Positions 34,505 through 42,493 of a stretch of DNA of 47,908 nucleotides are shown here, in pieces. The position numbers and the translations under genes are program-made. The notes under the pieces were generated by a model that had not been told where the DNA came from, ran no database searches, and was given only the letters and a program-made list of their open reading frames with translations. Where the stretch lies: contig NZ_JANUGW010000033.1 in assembly GCF_024753285.1 (NCBI RefSeq), positions 1 to 47,908 on the forward strand, given 5' to 3'. Position 1 is the first letter of the stretch, and the number at the start of each line of letters is the position of its first letter. Source of the DNA: Massilia pinisoli. Lineage in GTDB: Bacteria; Pseudomonadota; Gammaproteobacteria; Burkholderiales; Burkholderiaceae_D.

Positions 34505-37053
34505 CACCAGTCCTCCCGCACGGCGCGCACCGGTCCGCCGGACAGCGCGTAGCGGCCCGACACGAGCGCCGTCGCGACGGACGCCGCCACGAGCACCGCT
34601 GCCACGCTGCCGATCAGCGGCCATGGCAGGTGCAGCTGCATCGTCCAGTGGAACGATTGCGGATTGACGACATAGACCAGGATCAGGCTGATGACGAGGC
34701 CCAGCACGAACCCGGTGAGCACGCCGAGGGTCGTCAGGGCGCCCCCTTCGACGGCGAGGATGCCCAGCACCTGCCTGCGCGTGACGCCAACGTGGCGCAG
34801 CATGCCGAATTCCTTGGCGCGCGCGAGCGTCTGCGCGGAAAACGTCGCGGCCACGCCCGACAGGCCGATGCCGATGGCGATCGCTTCCAGCAGATAGGTC
34901 ACGGCGAAGCTGCGGTCGAAGATCCGCAAGCTCATGGCGCGGATGTCGCCGGGACGCGCCATCTGCAGCGCGGCGCCGAATGGCAGGCGGCGCAACGCGC
35001 CCTCGATGCGTGCCGCGTCGGCGCCGGGCGCGGCCCACACGGCGGCATCGGTGACGGTGGCGTCTCCCGTCAGCGCGCGGTAGTCGGCCAGTTGCACGAC
35101 GACGGAACCCGTCTGATTTGCGTAGTCGCGCCAAACCCCGGCGACGAAGAACGGTTCCGGCCGGCCGCCCAGCGGCAAGGTCAGCACCTGGCCCGGCCGT
35201 ACGTGGTACAGGTCCGTCATCGCTTCCGACACCCACACGGGCCGCGTGCCCGCAGGTACGGGCACGGCGTCGCCCACGAGGGCGAGCATGCGACCGGGAT
35301 CGGCTGCGTCGAGGTCGCGCGCGACGAGGACGACGTTCGGACGCGCGGGGTCGAGCGACAGGGGCCGCGTGCGCAGGAACGCGGTGCGCGCGACGCCGGG
35401 CGCGCCGGCGATCGCGGCTTGCTCTTGTGACCCGAAGCCGCCCGTGTTGCCGCCCCCGCTGCTGCGCACGTACAGGTCGGCCGGCAGGATGTGCAGGATC
35501 CAGTCGTCGACGGAGACGCGGAAGCTCGCGACCATGATGCCCATCGCGACCATCAGGCTGAAGCTCGCGAGCACGCCGCCGAGGGCGATCGACGCCTGGC
35601 CCGGCGCATTCGCGAGGCGGGCGAGCGTCAGCGCCAGCACGGGCGCACGCTCGCCGCGCCGGCGCAGCAGGCCATCGAGCAGCCGGAACGCGGAGGCCGC
35701 CAGCCGTGGCATCAGGCCGATGCCGCCCACAAGGAGCAACGCCACGGCGAGGTAGCCGAACAGCGGCAACCCGAACACGGGCGGTGCGAACGCGCACGCG
35801 GCGGCGAGCGCGAGGCAGACGACGGGGGGCCAGATGCGGTTGAGGCGCGCGAGCGCCGTCTCGTCGTTGCCGGATTTGAGCGCGATGGCCGGACGGGCGC
35901 GCGCCGCCTCGAGCGCCGGCGCCGCGCAGCCGAGCAGGGCGACACCGAGGCCCAGGCCGAAATACACGAGGGCGGCGCCCGGCGCAAACGCGACGTGCGG
36001 CTTCATGCCGGGGAAGTAGCCGGCACCGAGGTCGCCGCCGAACAGCGCGAGCGCCGCGGCCGCGAGCGCATAGCCGCCCGCGATGCCGAGCACCGCACCG
36101 AGCACGCCGAGCACCGCGCCTTCCGCCAGCACCTGGCGCAGCAGCGCACGGCGGGGCAGGCCCAGCACGCGCAGCAGCGCGAACTGGCTGCGGCGGCGCA
36201 GCACGGACAGGACCTGCGTGGAAAAGACCAGGAACGCGCCCGTGAACAGCGCGACGAGTGCGAGCACCGTCAGGTTGACGCGGTACGCGCGACTGAGGTT
36301 ATTGCTGCGGCTTTCCTGGTTCGCGTCGCCGGGCGTGCCGACCGTGAAGCGGCCGGGATAATCGCGCTCGAGCTGCGCGGCCAGCGCCCGTTCGAACGCG
36401 GCGCGGTCGACGCCGTCGCGCAGCTTCAAATCGACGCGCGACAGCTTGCCGACGAGATGAAAATGCCACTGCAGCGCGCCGATGTCCATCACGCCGAGAC
36501 GCTGCCCGCTGCGTGCGCGCAGGATGGGCCCCGCCACGCGCAGGCGCAGGTCGTGCGTGCCCGCGCGCAGGGCGATCGTGTCGCCCCGCGTCTTGCCCAG
36601 CCAGGCCTGCGCCGCCGGCGACAGGAACACGGCGTCGTCGGCGAGGACGTCGTACGGGTGCGCGGCGTCGGGCACGCCCATCAGGTCCGGTGCGATATAG
36701 CCGGCGCGGAAGGCGTCGACGCCGACGATCTTCAGCGCGCCCTGGCCATCCGCGCGCGCAGCGTCGATCTCCAGCACGGGCGACGCGACGGCGACGCCTT
36801 CGTGCCGGGCGAGGTGCGGATACACGTCTTCGTCGAACAGCGCCTCGCGGCCCGTCACCTGGACGTCGGCCTGGCCGGACAGGCTATGGACGGCCGCGTT
36901 GAATTCATTGAATGCCGCGGCGTTGATCAGGTGGATGGCGAAGCCCATCGCGACACCGACGGCGATGGCCACGACGGCCAGCACGGCGCGCATCGGGTGC
37001 GCGCGCCATTCGCCGAACAGGAGCCAGCGCGCAAGCTGGTTCACGCCGGACAT
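34504..37053 (-). CDS. Large FtsX-type ABC transporter permease
   Basis: An 849-residue inner-membrane permease of the MacB/AttFG type with two FtsX modules. It has an N-terminal helix (AVLAVVAIAVGVAMGFAIHL), a first periplasmic domain, a first three-helix block (about 270-400, containing SQFALLRVLGLPRRALLRQ), a middle pair of helices, a second periplasmic region, and a last three-helix block (about 725-840, containing KEFGMLRHVGVTRRQVLGI). Such permeases need a LolD-like ATPase, but none is encoded next to it. The ATG at 37053 overlaps the DUF4124 gene by 13 bp. Substrate unknown; the coupled AttH-like gene suggests envelope lipids. Confidence 0.88.
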   Translation of the reverse strand: MSGVNQLARWLLFGEWRAHPMRAVLAVVAIAVGVAMGFAIHLINAAAFNEFNAAVHSLSGQADVQVTGREALFDEDVYPHLARHEGVAVASPVLEIDAARADGQGALKIVGVDAFRAGYIAPDLMGVPDAAHPYDVLADDAVFLSPAAQAWLGKTRGDTIALRAGTHDLRLRVAGPILRARSGQRLGVMDIGALQWHFHLVGKLSRVDLKLRDGVDRAAFERALAAQLERDYPGRFTVGTPGDANQESRSNNLSRAYRVNLTVLALVALFTGAFLVFSTQVLSVLRRRSQFALLRVLGLPRRALLRQVLAEGAVLGVLGAVLGIAGGYALAAAALALFGGDLGAGYFPGMKPHVAFAPGAALVYFGLGLGVALLGCAAPALEAARARPAIALKSGNDETALARLNRIWPPVVCLALAAACAFAPPVFGLPLFGYLAVALLLVGGIGLMPRLAASAFRLLDGLLRRRGERAPVLALTLARLANAPGQASIALGGVLASFSLMVAMGIMVASFRVSVDDWILHILPADLYVRSSGGGNTGGFGSQEQAAIAGAPGVARTAFLRTRPLSLDPARPNVVLVARDLDAADPGRMLALVGDAVPVPAGTRPVWVSEAMTDLYHVRPGQVLTLPLGGRPEPFFVAGVWRDYANQTGSVVVQLADYRALTGDATVTDAAVWAAPGADAARIEGALRRLPFGAALQMARPGDIRAMSLRIFDRSFAVTYLLEAIAIGIGLSGVAATFSAQTLARAKEFGMLRHVGVTRRQVLGILAVEGGALTTLGVLTGFVLGLVISLILVYVVNPQSFHWTMQLHLPWPLIGSVAAVLVAASVATALVSGRYALSGGPVRAVREDW

Positions 37054-37475
37054 TCCACCGCCAGCGCCGCCGTCGCCCGCTGCATGCGGCGCTGCGCGGC
37101 CGTCTTCGCGCGTCCCGTCAGGCGGGCGACGTCTTCCTCTGCCCACTGCCGGCGCAGGTGCAGGCGCGCGCACTGTTTGCGGTGCTTGTCCGCCGCGCGG
37201 GCTTGGCGGGCGTCGGCGTGGTCAATGCGCTGCTGCTCTTTTTCCCGCGCGATGCGCAGCTTTTCCAGTTCCAGCAAGGTGCGCGCGTCGCGCGTCGCCA
37301 CTGTCTCCGCGCCTTCCGGGCGGATGCCGGCCGGCGGCGGCAACACGGTGGATTGCCCCTGGACGCAGGGGTGGTCCGCGTAAGTCGTCTTGCCGTCCTG
37401 CGTGCATTTGTAGACGGGGTCGGCGTAGGCGTTGGTCAGCAGGCAGGCGGCGAGAAGGGGCAGGAGGCGCGTCAT
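37041..37475 (-). CDS. DUF4124 exported protein
   Basis: Function unknown. 144 residues with a signal peptide of about 18 residues (ending NAYA), then the short DUF4124 motif (VYKCTQDGKTTYADHPC, two conserved Cys, probably a disulfide) and a long charged helix (about 65-120) ending with Cys-Pro-Ala. It lies between the dehydrogenase gene (13-base gap) and the permease gene (13-bp overlap), so it is co-expressed with both. Confidence 0.85.
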   Translation of the reverse strand: MTRLLPLLAACLLTNAYADPVYKCTQDGKTTYADHPCVQGQSTVLPPPAGIRPEGAETVATRDARTLLELEKLRIAREKEQQRIDHADARQARAADKHRKQCARLHLRRQWAEEDVARLTGRAKTAAQRRMQRATAALAVECPA

Positions 37476-37488
37476 GATAGTGTCCGGG

Positions 37489-38898
37489 TCAAAGGATTTT
37501 ACCGGGGTTCATGATGCCCAGCGGGTCCAGCGCGACCTTGATCGCACGCATCAGCCGCAGCTCGACAGGCGACTTGTAGCGCGGCAGTTCGTCCCGCTTC
37601 AGCGCGCCGACGCCGTGTTCGGCCGAGATCGACCCGCCGTGCGCCGCCGCGCTGTCGTGCACGATGCGGTTGATGGGGCCTTGCTCGGCGAGGAAATCGT
37701 CGTGGCCGATGCCGTCCGGCGGCGCCACGTTGTAGTGCAGGTTGCCGTCGCCCAGGTGGCCGAAGCAGACGACTTGCACGCCGGGGTAGTCCGCTTCGAG
37801 CTGGGCGTCCGTCGTCTCGATGAAGTCGGCAATGCGCGAGATGGGCACGGAGATGTCGTGCTTGATGTTCTTGCCGGCGGCCGCCTGCGCGAGCGGGATG
37901 TGCTCGCGGATGGCCCACAGCGCGCGCGACTGCGCGATCGACGTTGCGACGACGGCGTCGCGCGCGAGGCCGTCCTCCAGCGCCCGCTCGATGGCGCGCT
38001 CCAGCAGGGCGACGCCGTGTGCCTCGGACTCATGGCTCGACAACTCCAGCAGCGCGTACTGCGGATAGCGCTCGGGGAACGGCCGGGGCAGGTCGGGGAA
38101 GTGGCTGGCGACGAGGCGCAGGCTGACGTCGCTCATCAGTTCGTAGCCCGTCAGCGTGGGGCCGCATTCGGCCTCGACGAGCTTCAGCAGCGCAAGCGCG
38201 TCGCGCGGACTGGCCAGCGCGACGAGCGCCGTGATCGCTGCCTTCGGCTGCGGGAACAGCTTCAGCACGGCGGCCGTGATGATGCCCAGCGTGCCTTCGG
38301 CGCCCACGTACAGGTCGCGCAGGTCATAGCCCGTGTTGTCCTTGCGCAGGCCGCGCAGCGCATCCCACACCTCGCCCTGCGCCGTGACGACTTCGAGGCC
38401 GAGGCACAATTCCCGCGTGTTCCCGTAACGCAGCACGCCCGTGCCGCCCGCATTGGTCGACAGGTTGCCACCGATGGTGCAACTGCCCTCGGCGGCCAGC
38501 GACAGCGGAAACAGCAGCCCATGTTCGGCTGCCGCCTGCTGGACGTCGTGCAGGATGCAGCCGGCGTCCACGGTCATTGTGCGGTTGAACGGATCGACGG
38601 CGCGGATGCGGTTCAGGCGGCGCAGCGACAGCACGACGGCATCGCCCGTCGCGTCCGGGACGCTGCCCAGCACGAGGCCCGTGCGGCCGCCCTGCGGGAC
38701 GATCGGCACGGAGAATTCGGCGCACAGGCGCACGACGGCCGCCACTTCCGCCGTGTTCGCGGGGCGCACGACGGCGCGGGCGCGTCCCGTGAAGCGGCCG
38801 CGCCAGTCGGTCAGGTAGGGCGCGGTGTCGTGGTCGTCGACGAGGAGGTTGGCCGCGCCGACGATGGCGCCGCAACGTTCCAGGAAGCCGTCAGTCAT
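37489..38898 (-). CDS. FAD-linked D-2-hydroxyacid dehydrogenase (GlcD/D-lactate dehydrogenase family)
   Basis: A 469-residue flavoenzyme oxidising a D-2-hydroxyacid such as D-lactate, glycolate or D-2-hydroxyglutarate. The N-terminal PCMH-type FAD domain (about 35-215) shows PQGGRTGLV and CTIGGNLSTNAGG. The C-terminal substrate domain has GHLGDGNLHYNV, SAEHGVG and the terminal DPLGIMNPGKIL. The metal/substrate residues of the family appear intact; exact substrate cannot be assigned. There are no GlcE/GlcF partner genes here. Its start overlaps DUF2069 by 8 bp. Confidence 0.9.
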   Translation of the reverse strand: MTDGFLERCGAIVGAANLLVDDHDTAPYLTDWRGRFTGRARAVVRPANTAEVAAVVRLCAEFSVPIVPQGGRTGLVLGSVPDATGDAVVLSLRRLNRIRAVDPFNRTMTVDAGCILHDVQQAAAEHGLLFPLSLAAEGSCTIGGNLSTNAGGTGVLRYGNTRELCLGLEVVTAQGEVWDALRGLRKDNTGYDLRDLYVGAEGTLGIITAAVLKLFPQPKAAITALVALASPRDALALLKLVEAECGPTLTGYELMSDVSLRLVASHFPDLPRPFPERYPQYALLELSSHESEAHGVALLERAIERALEDGLARDAVVATSIAQSRALWAIREHIPLAQAAAGKNIKHDISVPISRIADFIETTDAQLEADYPGVQVVCFGHLGDGNLHYNVAPPDGIGHDDFLAEQGPINRIVHDSAAAHGGSISAEHGVGALKRDELPRYKSPVELRLMRAIKVALDPLGIMNPGKIL

Positions 38899-39289
38899 GC
38901 GGGACTTTGACCTTGTCGAGCAATTCTTTCGCCAGTTTCTGCGCCTGCTTCTTGTACGGCCGCAGGTACAGCAGCGCGAACAGGAAGTACGAGACGACGA
39001 GCAAGGTCTCGCCCAGCGCCATCATGCGCGACAGTTCCGTGCGGTCGCTCCACGCGCGCACGATGCCTTCGATGAAGTAGATCAGGATGACCATCGACGA
39101 CCATTGCAGCGTGTACAGGTCGCGCTTGAGGACACCGCGCAGCGGCAGCAGCAGCGGCAAGGCCTTCAATGCGAGCAGCGAGCCGCCCGGATGCAGCGGC
39201 GCCACGACGATTTCCCAGGCCAGCAGCCACGCGAACAGCAGGACCAGGCTGGTCACCGCGCCCGTATGAAATACCCTTAGCACTTGCAT
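38891..39289 (-). CDS. DUF2069 small inner-membrane protein
   Basis: Function unknown. 132 residues with four predicted transmembrane helices (about 10-27, 40-52, 62-78, 93-109) and a basic C-terminal tail (YKKQAQKLAKELLDKVKV). The family blocks WEIVVAPLHPGG, LLLPLRGVLKRDLYTLQWSSM and YFIEGIVRA match DUF2069. It is coupled to the dehydrogenase gene (8-bp overlap) and starts three bases after wrbA, the usual neighbour in this group as I recall. Confidence 0.9.
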   Translation of the reverse strand: MQVLRVFHTGAVTSLVLLFAWLLAWEIVVAPLHPGGSLLALKALPLLLPLRGVLKRDLYTLQWSSMVILIYFIEGIVRAWSDRTELSRMMALGETLLVVSYFLFALLYLRPYKKQAQKLAKELLDKVKVPHD

Positions 39290-39292
39290 TAC

Positions 39293-39904
39293 TTACTCCG
39301 TCCCCTGCAGTTTGCGGGCCGCCAGCGCGAGGCGCCGGCCGAGCGCGATCGCGAGCCGCTTCTCGTCGTCGGACACCGGGCGGGTGCCGTCCACGCCCGA
39401 CCAGTGGGTCGCGCCGTAGGGACTGCCGCCGCTGGCGGTGGTCATCAGTTCCGGCTCGGTGTAGGGCAGGCCCATCACCATCATGCCGTGGTGCAGCAGC
39501 GGGATCATCATGGACAGCAACGTCGATTCCTGGCCGCCATGCAGGCTGCCCGTCGACGTGAACACGGCAGCCGGCTTGCCGGCCAGCGTGCCGGACAGCC
39601 ACTGCGCGGACGTGCCGTCCCAAAAATATTTCATCGCTGCCGCCATATTGCCGAATCGCGTGGGCGATCCCAGTGCCAGCCCGGCGCATTCCGCCAGGTC
39701 CTCGAGTTCGACGTACGGGCTGCCCGAACGCGGGATGTCGGGTTCCGTCGCCTCGGCCACGGTGGACACGGCGGGCACGGTCCGCAGCCGGGCTTCCATG
39801 CCCGGGACGCTGTCGACGCCCTGGCCGATCAGTTCCGCCAGCCGGCGCGTCTTGCCATGACGCGAGTAGTACAACACGAGGATAATCTCATTGGTTGGGT
39901 TCAT
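39293..39904 (-). CDS. wrbA: WrbA-family NAD(P)H:quinone oxidoreductase
   Basis: A 203-residue flavodoxin-fold enzyme that reduces quinones by two electrons, limiting semiquinone stress. FMN-binding loops are visible: YYSRHGKTRRLAE (about 10-22), the SPTRFGNMAAAMKYFWD block, and TGSLHGGQESTLLSMMIPL. First gene of a seven-gene minus-strand run. The start is ATG 39904 or the adjoining ATG 39907; neither has a ribosome site. A TATAAT on the minus strand (39917-39912) would start the RNA almost exactly at these codons, suggesting a leaderless message. Confidence 0.93.
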   Translation of the reverse strand: MNPTNEIILVLYYSRHGKTRRLAELIGQGVDSVPGMEARLRTVPAVSTVAEATEPDIPRSGSPYVELEDLAECAGLALGSPTRFGNMAAAMKYFWDGTSAQWLSGTLAGKPAAVFTSTGSLHGGQESTLLSMMIPLLHHGMMVMGLPYTEPELMTTASGGSPYGATHWSGVDGTRPVSDDEKRLAIALGRRLALAARKLQGTE

Positions 39905-39911
39905 CATTGGT

Positions 39912-39917
39912 ATTATA
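39912..39917 (-). promoter_or_regulatory. -10 element TATAAT directly before wrbA
   Basis: A perfect TATAAT on the minus strand, with its last base eight bases before the ATG at 39904. No clear -35 at 17 bases. If used, transcription would begin at about 39905, giving a leaderless wrbA mRNA. Confidence 0.4.
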
Positions 39918-39978
39918 GGGCGCTTTACAAGATGACACGCCTGCCACACGCGTTTTGTCGCGGGCCTTTTGCCTATCG

Positions 39979-41349
39979 ATGCTTTCCAAGACCGTCACCA
40001 ACCTGTCCCGCAGCACGACCGAGATGATCAACACAGGCGTCGACCGGGTGCGCGGACTGACGTGGAACGAGGCGCGCGACCTCGTGCGCTTCGCGCGCCG
40101 CCGCCTGACCGAGGAAAAACTGCCCCAGGTGGCGGGCAGCCTCACGTTCACGACGACGCTCGCCCTCGTGCCGCTGCTGACGATCGTGCTGGCGATCTTC
40201 ACGACGTTCCCCATGTTCGGCAAGCTGCGCACGGCGCTCGACAATTATTTTGTCCAGATGCTGATGCCGAAGGCCATCGCCAACACGATCACGTCGAATC
40301 TGACGCAGTTCGCGAGCAAGGCGACGGGGCTGTCGGCCGTGGGCGGTATCGCGCTCGTGTTCACCACCATCGCGATGATCAGCACGATCGAGCGGGCGTT
40401 CAACCAGATCTGGAAAGTCCGCCGGCCGCGTCCCCTCGTCCAGCGGGTGCTCGTGTACTGGGCGCTCGTCACCCTCGGGCCGCTGGCGTTCGGTATTTCA
40501 CTGACGCTCACGTCGCAGCTGTTCTCCGCCACGAACGGCTTGATGAGCCTCGTGCCGTTCCTCGGTGCCGTCTTCTACACGGTCGTTTCCATCGCCCTGA
40601 CGACGGGGGCGTACGCGCTGCTGTACCGCGTGGTGCCGAACCGCGACGTCGACTGGCGCGACGCCGTCTGGGGCGGGCTCGTGGCGGCCATCGCGTTCGA
40701 GATCGCCAAGCGGGTGTTCGCCATCTTCATCCGCCAGTTTCCCACGTACGCCATCATCTACGGCGCACTGGCGGCGTTGCCGCTGTTCCTCGTCTGGATG
40801 TATTTGTCGTGGATGATCACGTTGGTGGGCGCCTTGCTGACGGCGGCGCTGCCCATCGTCAAGTACGAACGCTGGTGGTACGAGCCGGTGCCGGGCGGCG
40901 CATTCGTCGACGCGATGGCCGTGCTCAAGGTGTTGCACGGCAGCGTGCGCCTGACGGGGACGGCGATGGTGTCCAGCGCCCGCATCCGCGCCTGCACGCG
41001 CATCGGCTATGACGAAATGACGTCGCTGCTGGCGCAGATGGTGGCGGCGGGCTGGGTCGGGCAGGTGCAGGTCGATGCACAGCGTTGGGGTAGAAGTGTG
41101 CGGGCCGGGACGGATTGCTGGGTGCTGCTCGTCGATCCGCGTTCCGTGCGGCTGGCCGACGTCTACCGGCTGTTCGTGTTCGGCGGCATCGGCAGCGAAG
41201 CGGGCCCGGCCGTGGACGTCGCGCAGGCGCCGCTGGCGCTGGACACGGCCGCGCTCGCGCGCGAGGTCGAGGCCGCCGTCGAGCAAGGGCTGGACGAGAC
41301 GCTGGCCGACCATTTCGACCGCAACGCGACGGCGCCGTCTACCAGCTGA
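39979..41349 (+). CDS. YihY/BrkB-family inner-membrane protein
   Basis: Function unknown (formerly mis-assigned as ribonuclease BN). 456 residues: a cytoplasmic N-terminus, six transmembrane helices between about residues 50 and 285 (including FTTTLALVPLLTIVLAIF and LPLFLVWMYLSWMITLVGA), and the family blocks ERAFNQIWKV and VPNRDVDWRDAVWGGL. A C-terminal soluble winged-helix-like extension of about 150 residues is longer than in short YihY proteins. The ATG at 39979 is the first plausible start; a TTG at 39955 is also in frame. It is divergent from wrbA and ends 11 bp into the convergent DUF962 gene. Confidence 0.9.
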   Translation: MLSKTVTNLSRSTTEMINTGVDRVRGLTWNEARDLVRFARRRLTEEKLPQVAGSLTFTTTLALVPLLTIVLAIFTTFPMFGKLRTALDNYFVQMLMPKAIANTITSNLTQFASKATGLSAVGGIALVFTTIAMISTIERAFNQIWKVRRPRPLVQRVLVYWALVTLGPLAFGISLTLTSQLFSATNGLMSLVPFLGAVFYTVVSIALTTGAYALLYRVVPNRDVDWRDAVWGGLVAAIAFEIAKRVFAIFIRQFPTYAIIYGALAALPLFLVWMYLSWMITLVGALLTAALPIVKYERWWYEPVPGGAFVDAMAVLKVLHGSVRLTGTAMVSSARIRACTRIGYDEMTSLLAQMVAAGWVGQVQVDAQRWGRSVRAGTDCWVLLVDPRSVRLADVYRLFVFGGIGSEAGPAVDVAQAPLALDTAALAREVEAAVEQGLDETLADHFDRNATAPSTS

Positions 41350-41647
41350 GCTTGCCAGTCAGCATCTCCCAGTACATCACCCAGTCGGCGCGGAACGAGT
41401 ACCACGGATAGTCGAACGTGGCCGGGCGGTTCTTCTCGAACGCGAAGTGCCCGAGCCAGGCGCCGCCATAGCCCGTGACGACGGCCAGCAGCAGCCACCA
41501 CGGATCCGCGGTGGCGACGCATTGCGCGATGCCGGCGACGGCCGACGACGTGCCGAGGAAGTGCGCGCGCCGGCACAGCCTGTGCTCGTGCTGTGACAGA
41601 TAGTAAGGATAGAACTGCGAGAAGCTGTCGTAGCGTACTGCGGCCAT
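41339..41647 (-). CDS. DUF962 / Mpo1-like small membrane protein
   Basis: A 102-residue protein of the DUF962 (YGL010w/Mpo1-like) family, whose yeast member is an iron-dependent 2-hydroxy-fatty-acid dioxygenase. Candidate metal-binding histidines appear in the N-terminal SQHEHRLCRRAHFLGT block and in the WLGHFAFEKNRPATF block, with one or two hydrophobic helices between. The ATG at 41647 has GGAG eight bases upstream; the longer open frame is a shadow. Tail-to-tail overlap of 11 bp with yihY. Enzymatic role in this organism is inferred from family only. Confidence 0.85.
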   Translation of the reverse strand: MAAVRYDSFSQFYPYYLSQHEHRLCRRAHFLGTSSAVAGIAQCVATADPWWLLLAVVTGYGGAWLGHFAFEKNRPATFDYPWYSFRADWVMYWEMLTGKLSW

Positions 41648-41682
41648 GCGGGTCTCCGGTCGTGTCCCGTACCCAGTGTAGA

Positions 41683-42492
41683 TTAATCCAGGGCGCGCAC
41701 GAAGTCCTCCAGCAAGGTCGATACGGCCTCCGGCTGTTCCGTCATCATCGAATGGCCGCAATCGATCGCGGCCACGCGCGCATGCGGGATCGCCGCGACG
41801 AGCGCACCGGCCGAGCGGGGCGGTGTCATCACGTCGCGCCGGGCCTGCACGAACAACGCCGGGCAAGTGACGGCCTGCGCCGCGGCGCCGCCGTCCCCGT
41901 ACGTGTTGCACGCGACGAAGTCCGTGTAGAACAACTGCGCCGGATTCAGCTGGGACAGGCGCTGCATCAGGCGGCGCGACGCGCCGGGTACCCAGACCCC
42001 TTGCGGTTGGCCCGGCGCCGCCGGCGCGATGCTCGCGTGCGACCACACGTTCACCATGTCGATGGCCGCGGCTTCGTCCGTGCGGGCCGTCTCCAGCAAT
42101 GCATCCGACACCTTCATGGGCCACGTGCTGCCCAGCAGCGCGAGGGCGCGCACGCGGGCCGGTGCGCGATACGCCGTGTCGAGGGCGATCAGCGACCCCA
42201 TGCTGTGGCCGGCGAGGATGGCGCGGTCGACGCCGGCCGCGTCCAGCACGGCCAGCATCCAGGCGGCCATCGCTTCCACCGTCGCCAGCGCGGGGCCGGC
42301 GCTGCGGCCGTGGCCGGGCAGGTCGACGGCGAGCACGTCCAGGCCCAACTGCGCACAGCGGCGCGCCTGCGCCGTCCAGACGGAATGGTCGTTCTGGGCG
42401 CCGTGGATGAACACGATGGCGGGCGCGCCGGATCCCGGCCGGGTGCCGGCCGCGTACGCGTAGGCGGTGTTGCCGTTCACGTCGAGCTGCAT
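41683..42492 (-). CDS. Alpha/beta-hydrolase fold protein
   Basis: A 269-residue cytoplasmic hydrolase of unknown substrate, complete by motif: oxyanion HGAQNDHSVW, DLPGHGRS, the nucleophile elbow AGHSMGS (Ser about 97), the acid in QARRDVMTPP, and the His in DCGHSMMTEQP. It starts one base after the stop of the upstream PLP-fold gene, with AAGGGAG eight bases before its ATG at 42492, so the two are translated from one message. The frame running on to 43116 is a shadow. No metabolic partner points to the substrate. Confidence 0.85.
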   Translation of the reverse strand: MQLDVNGNTAYAYAAGTRPGSGAPAIVFIHGAQNDHSVWTAQARRCAQLGLDVLAVDLPGHGRSAGPALATVEAMAAWMLAVLDAAGVDRAILAGHSMGSLIALDTAYRAPARVRALALLGSTWPMKVSDALLETARTDEAAAIDMVNVWSHASIAPAAPGQPQGVWVPGASRRLMQRLSQLNPAQLFYTDFVACNTYGDGGAAAQAVTCPALFVQARRDVMTPPRSAGALVAAIPHARVAAIDCGHSMMTEQPEAVSTLLEDFVRALD

Positions 42493-42493
42493 G

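Noticed and set aside
33437..35797. 786-residue frame joining the lipocalin gene to an upstream Arg/Pro-rich stretch
   Set aside because: The upstream part is a shadow of the permease gene; the signal peptide at 34504 marks the real start.
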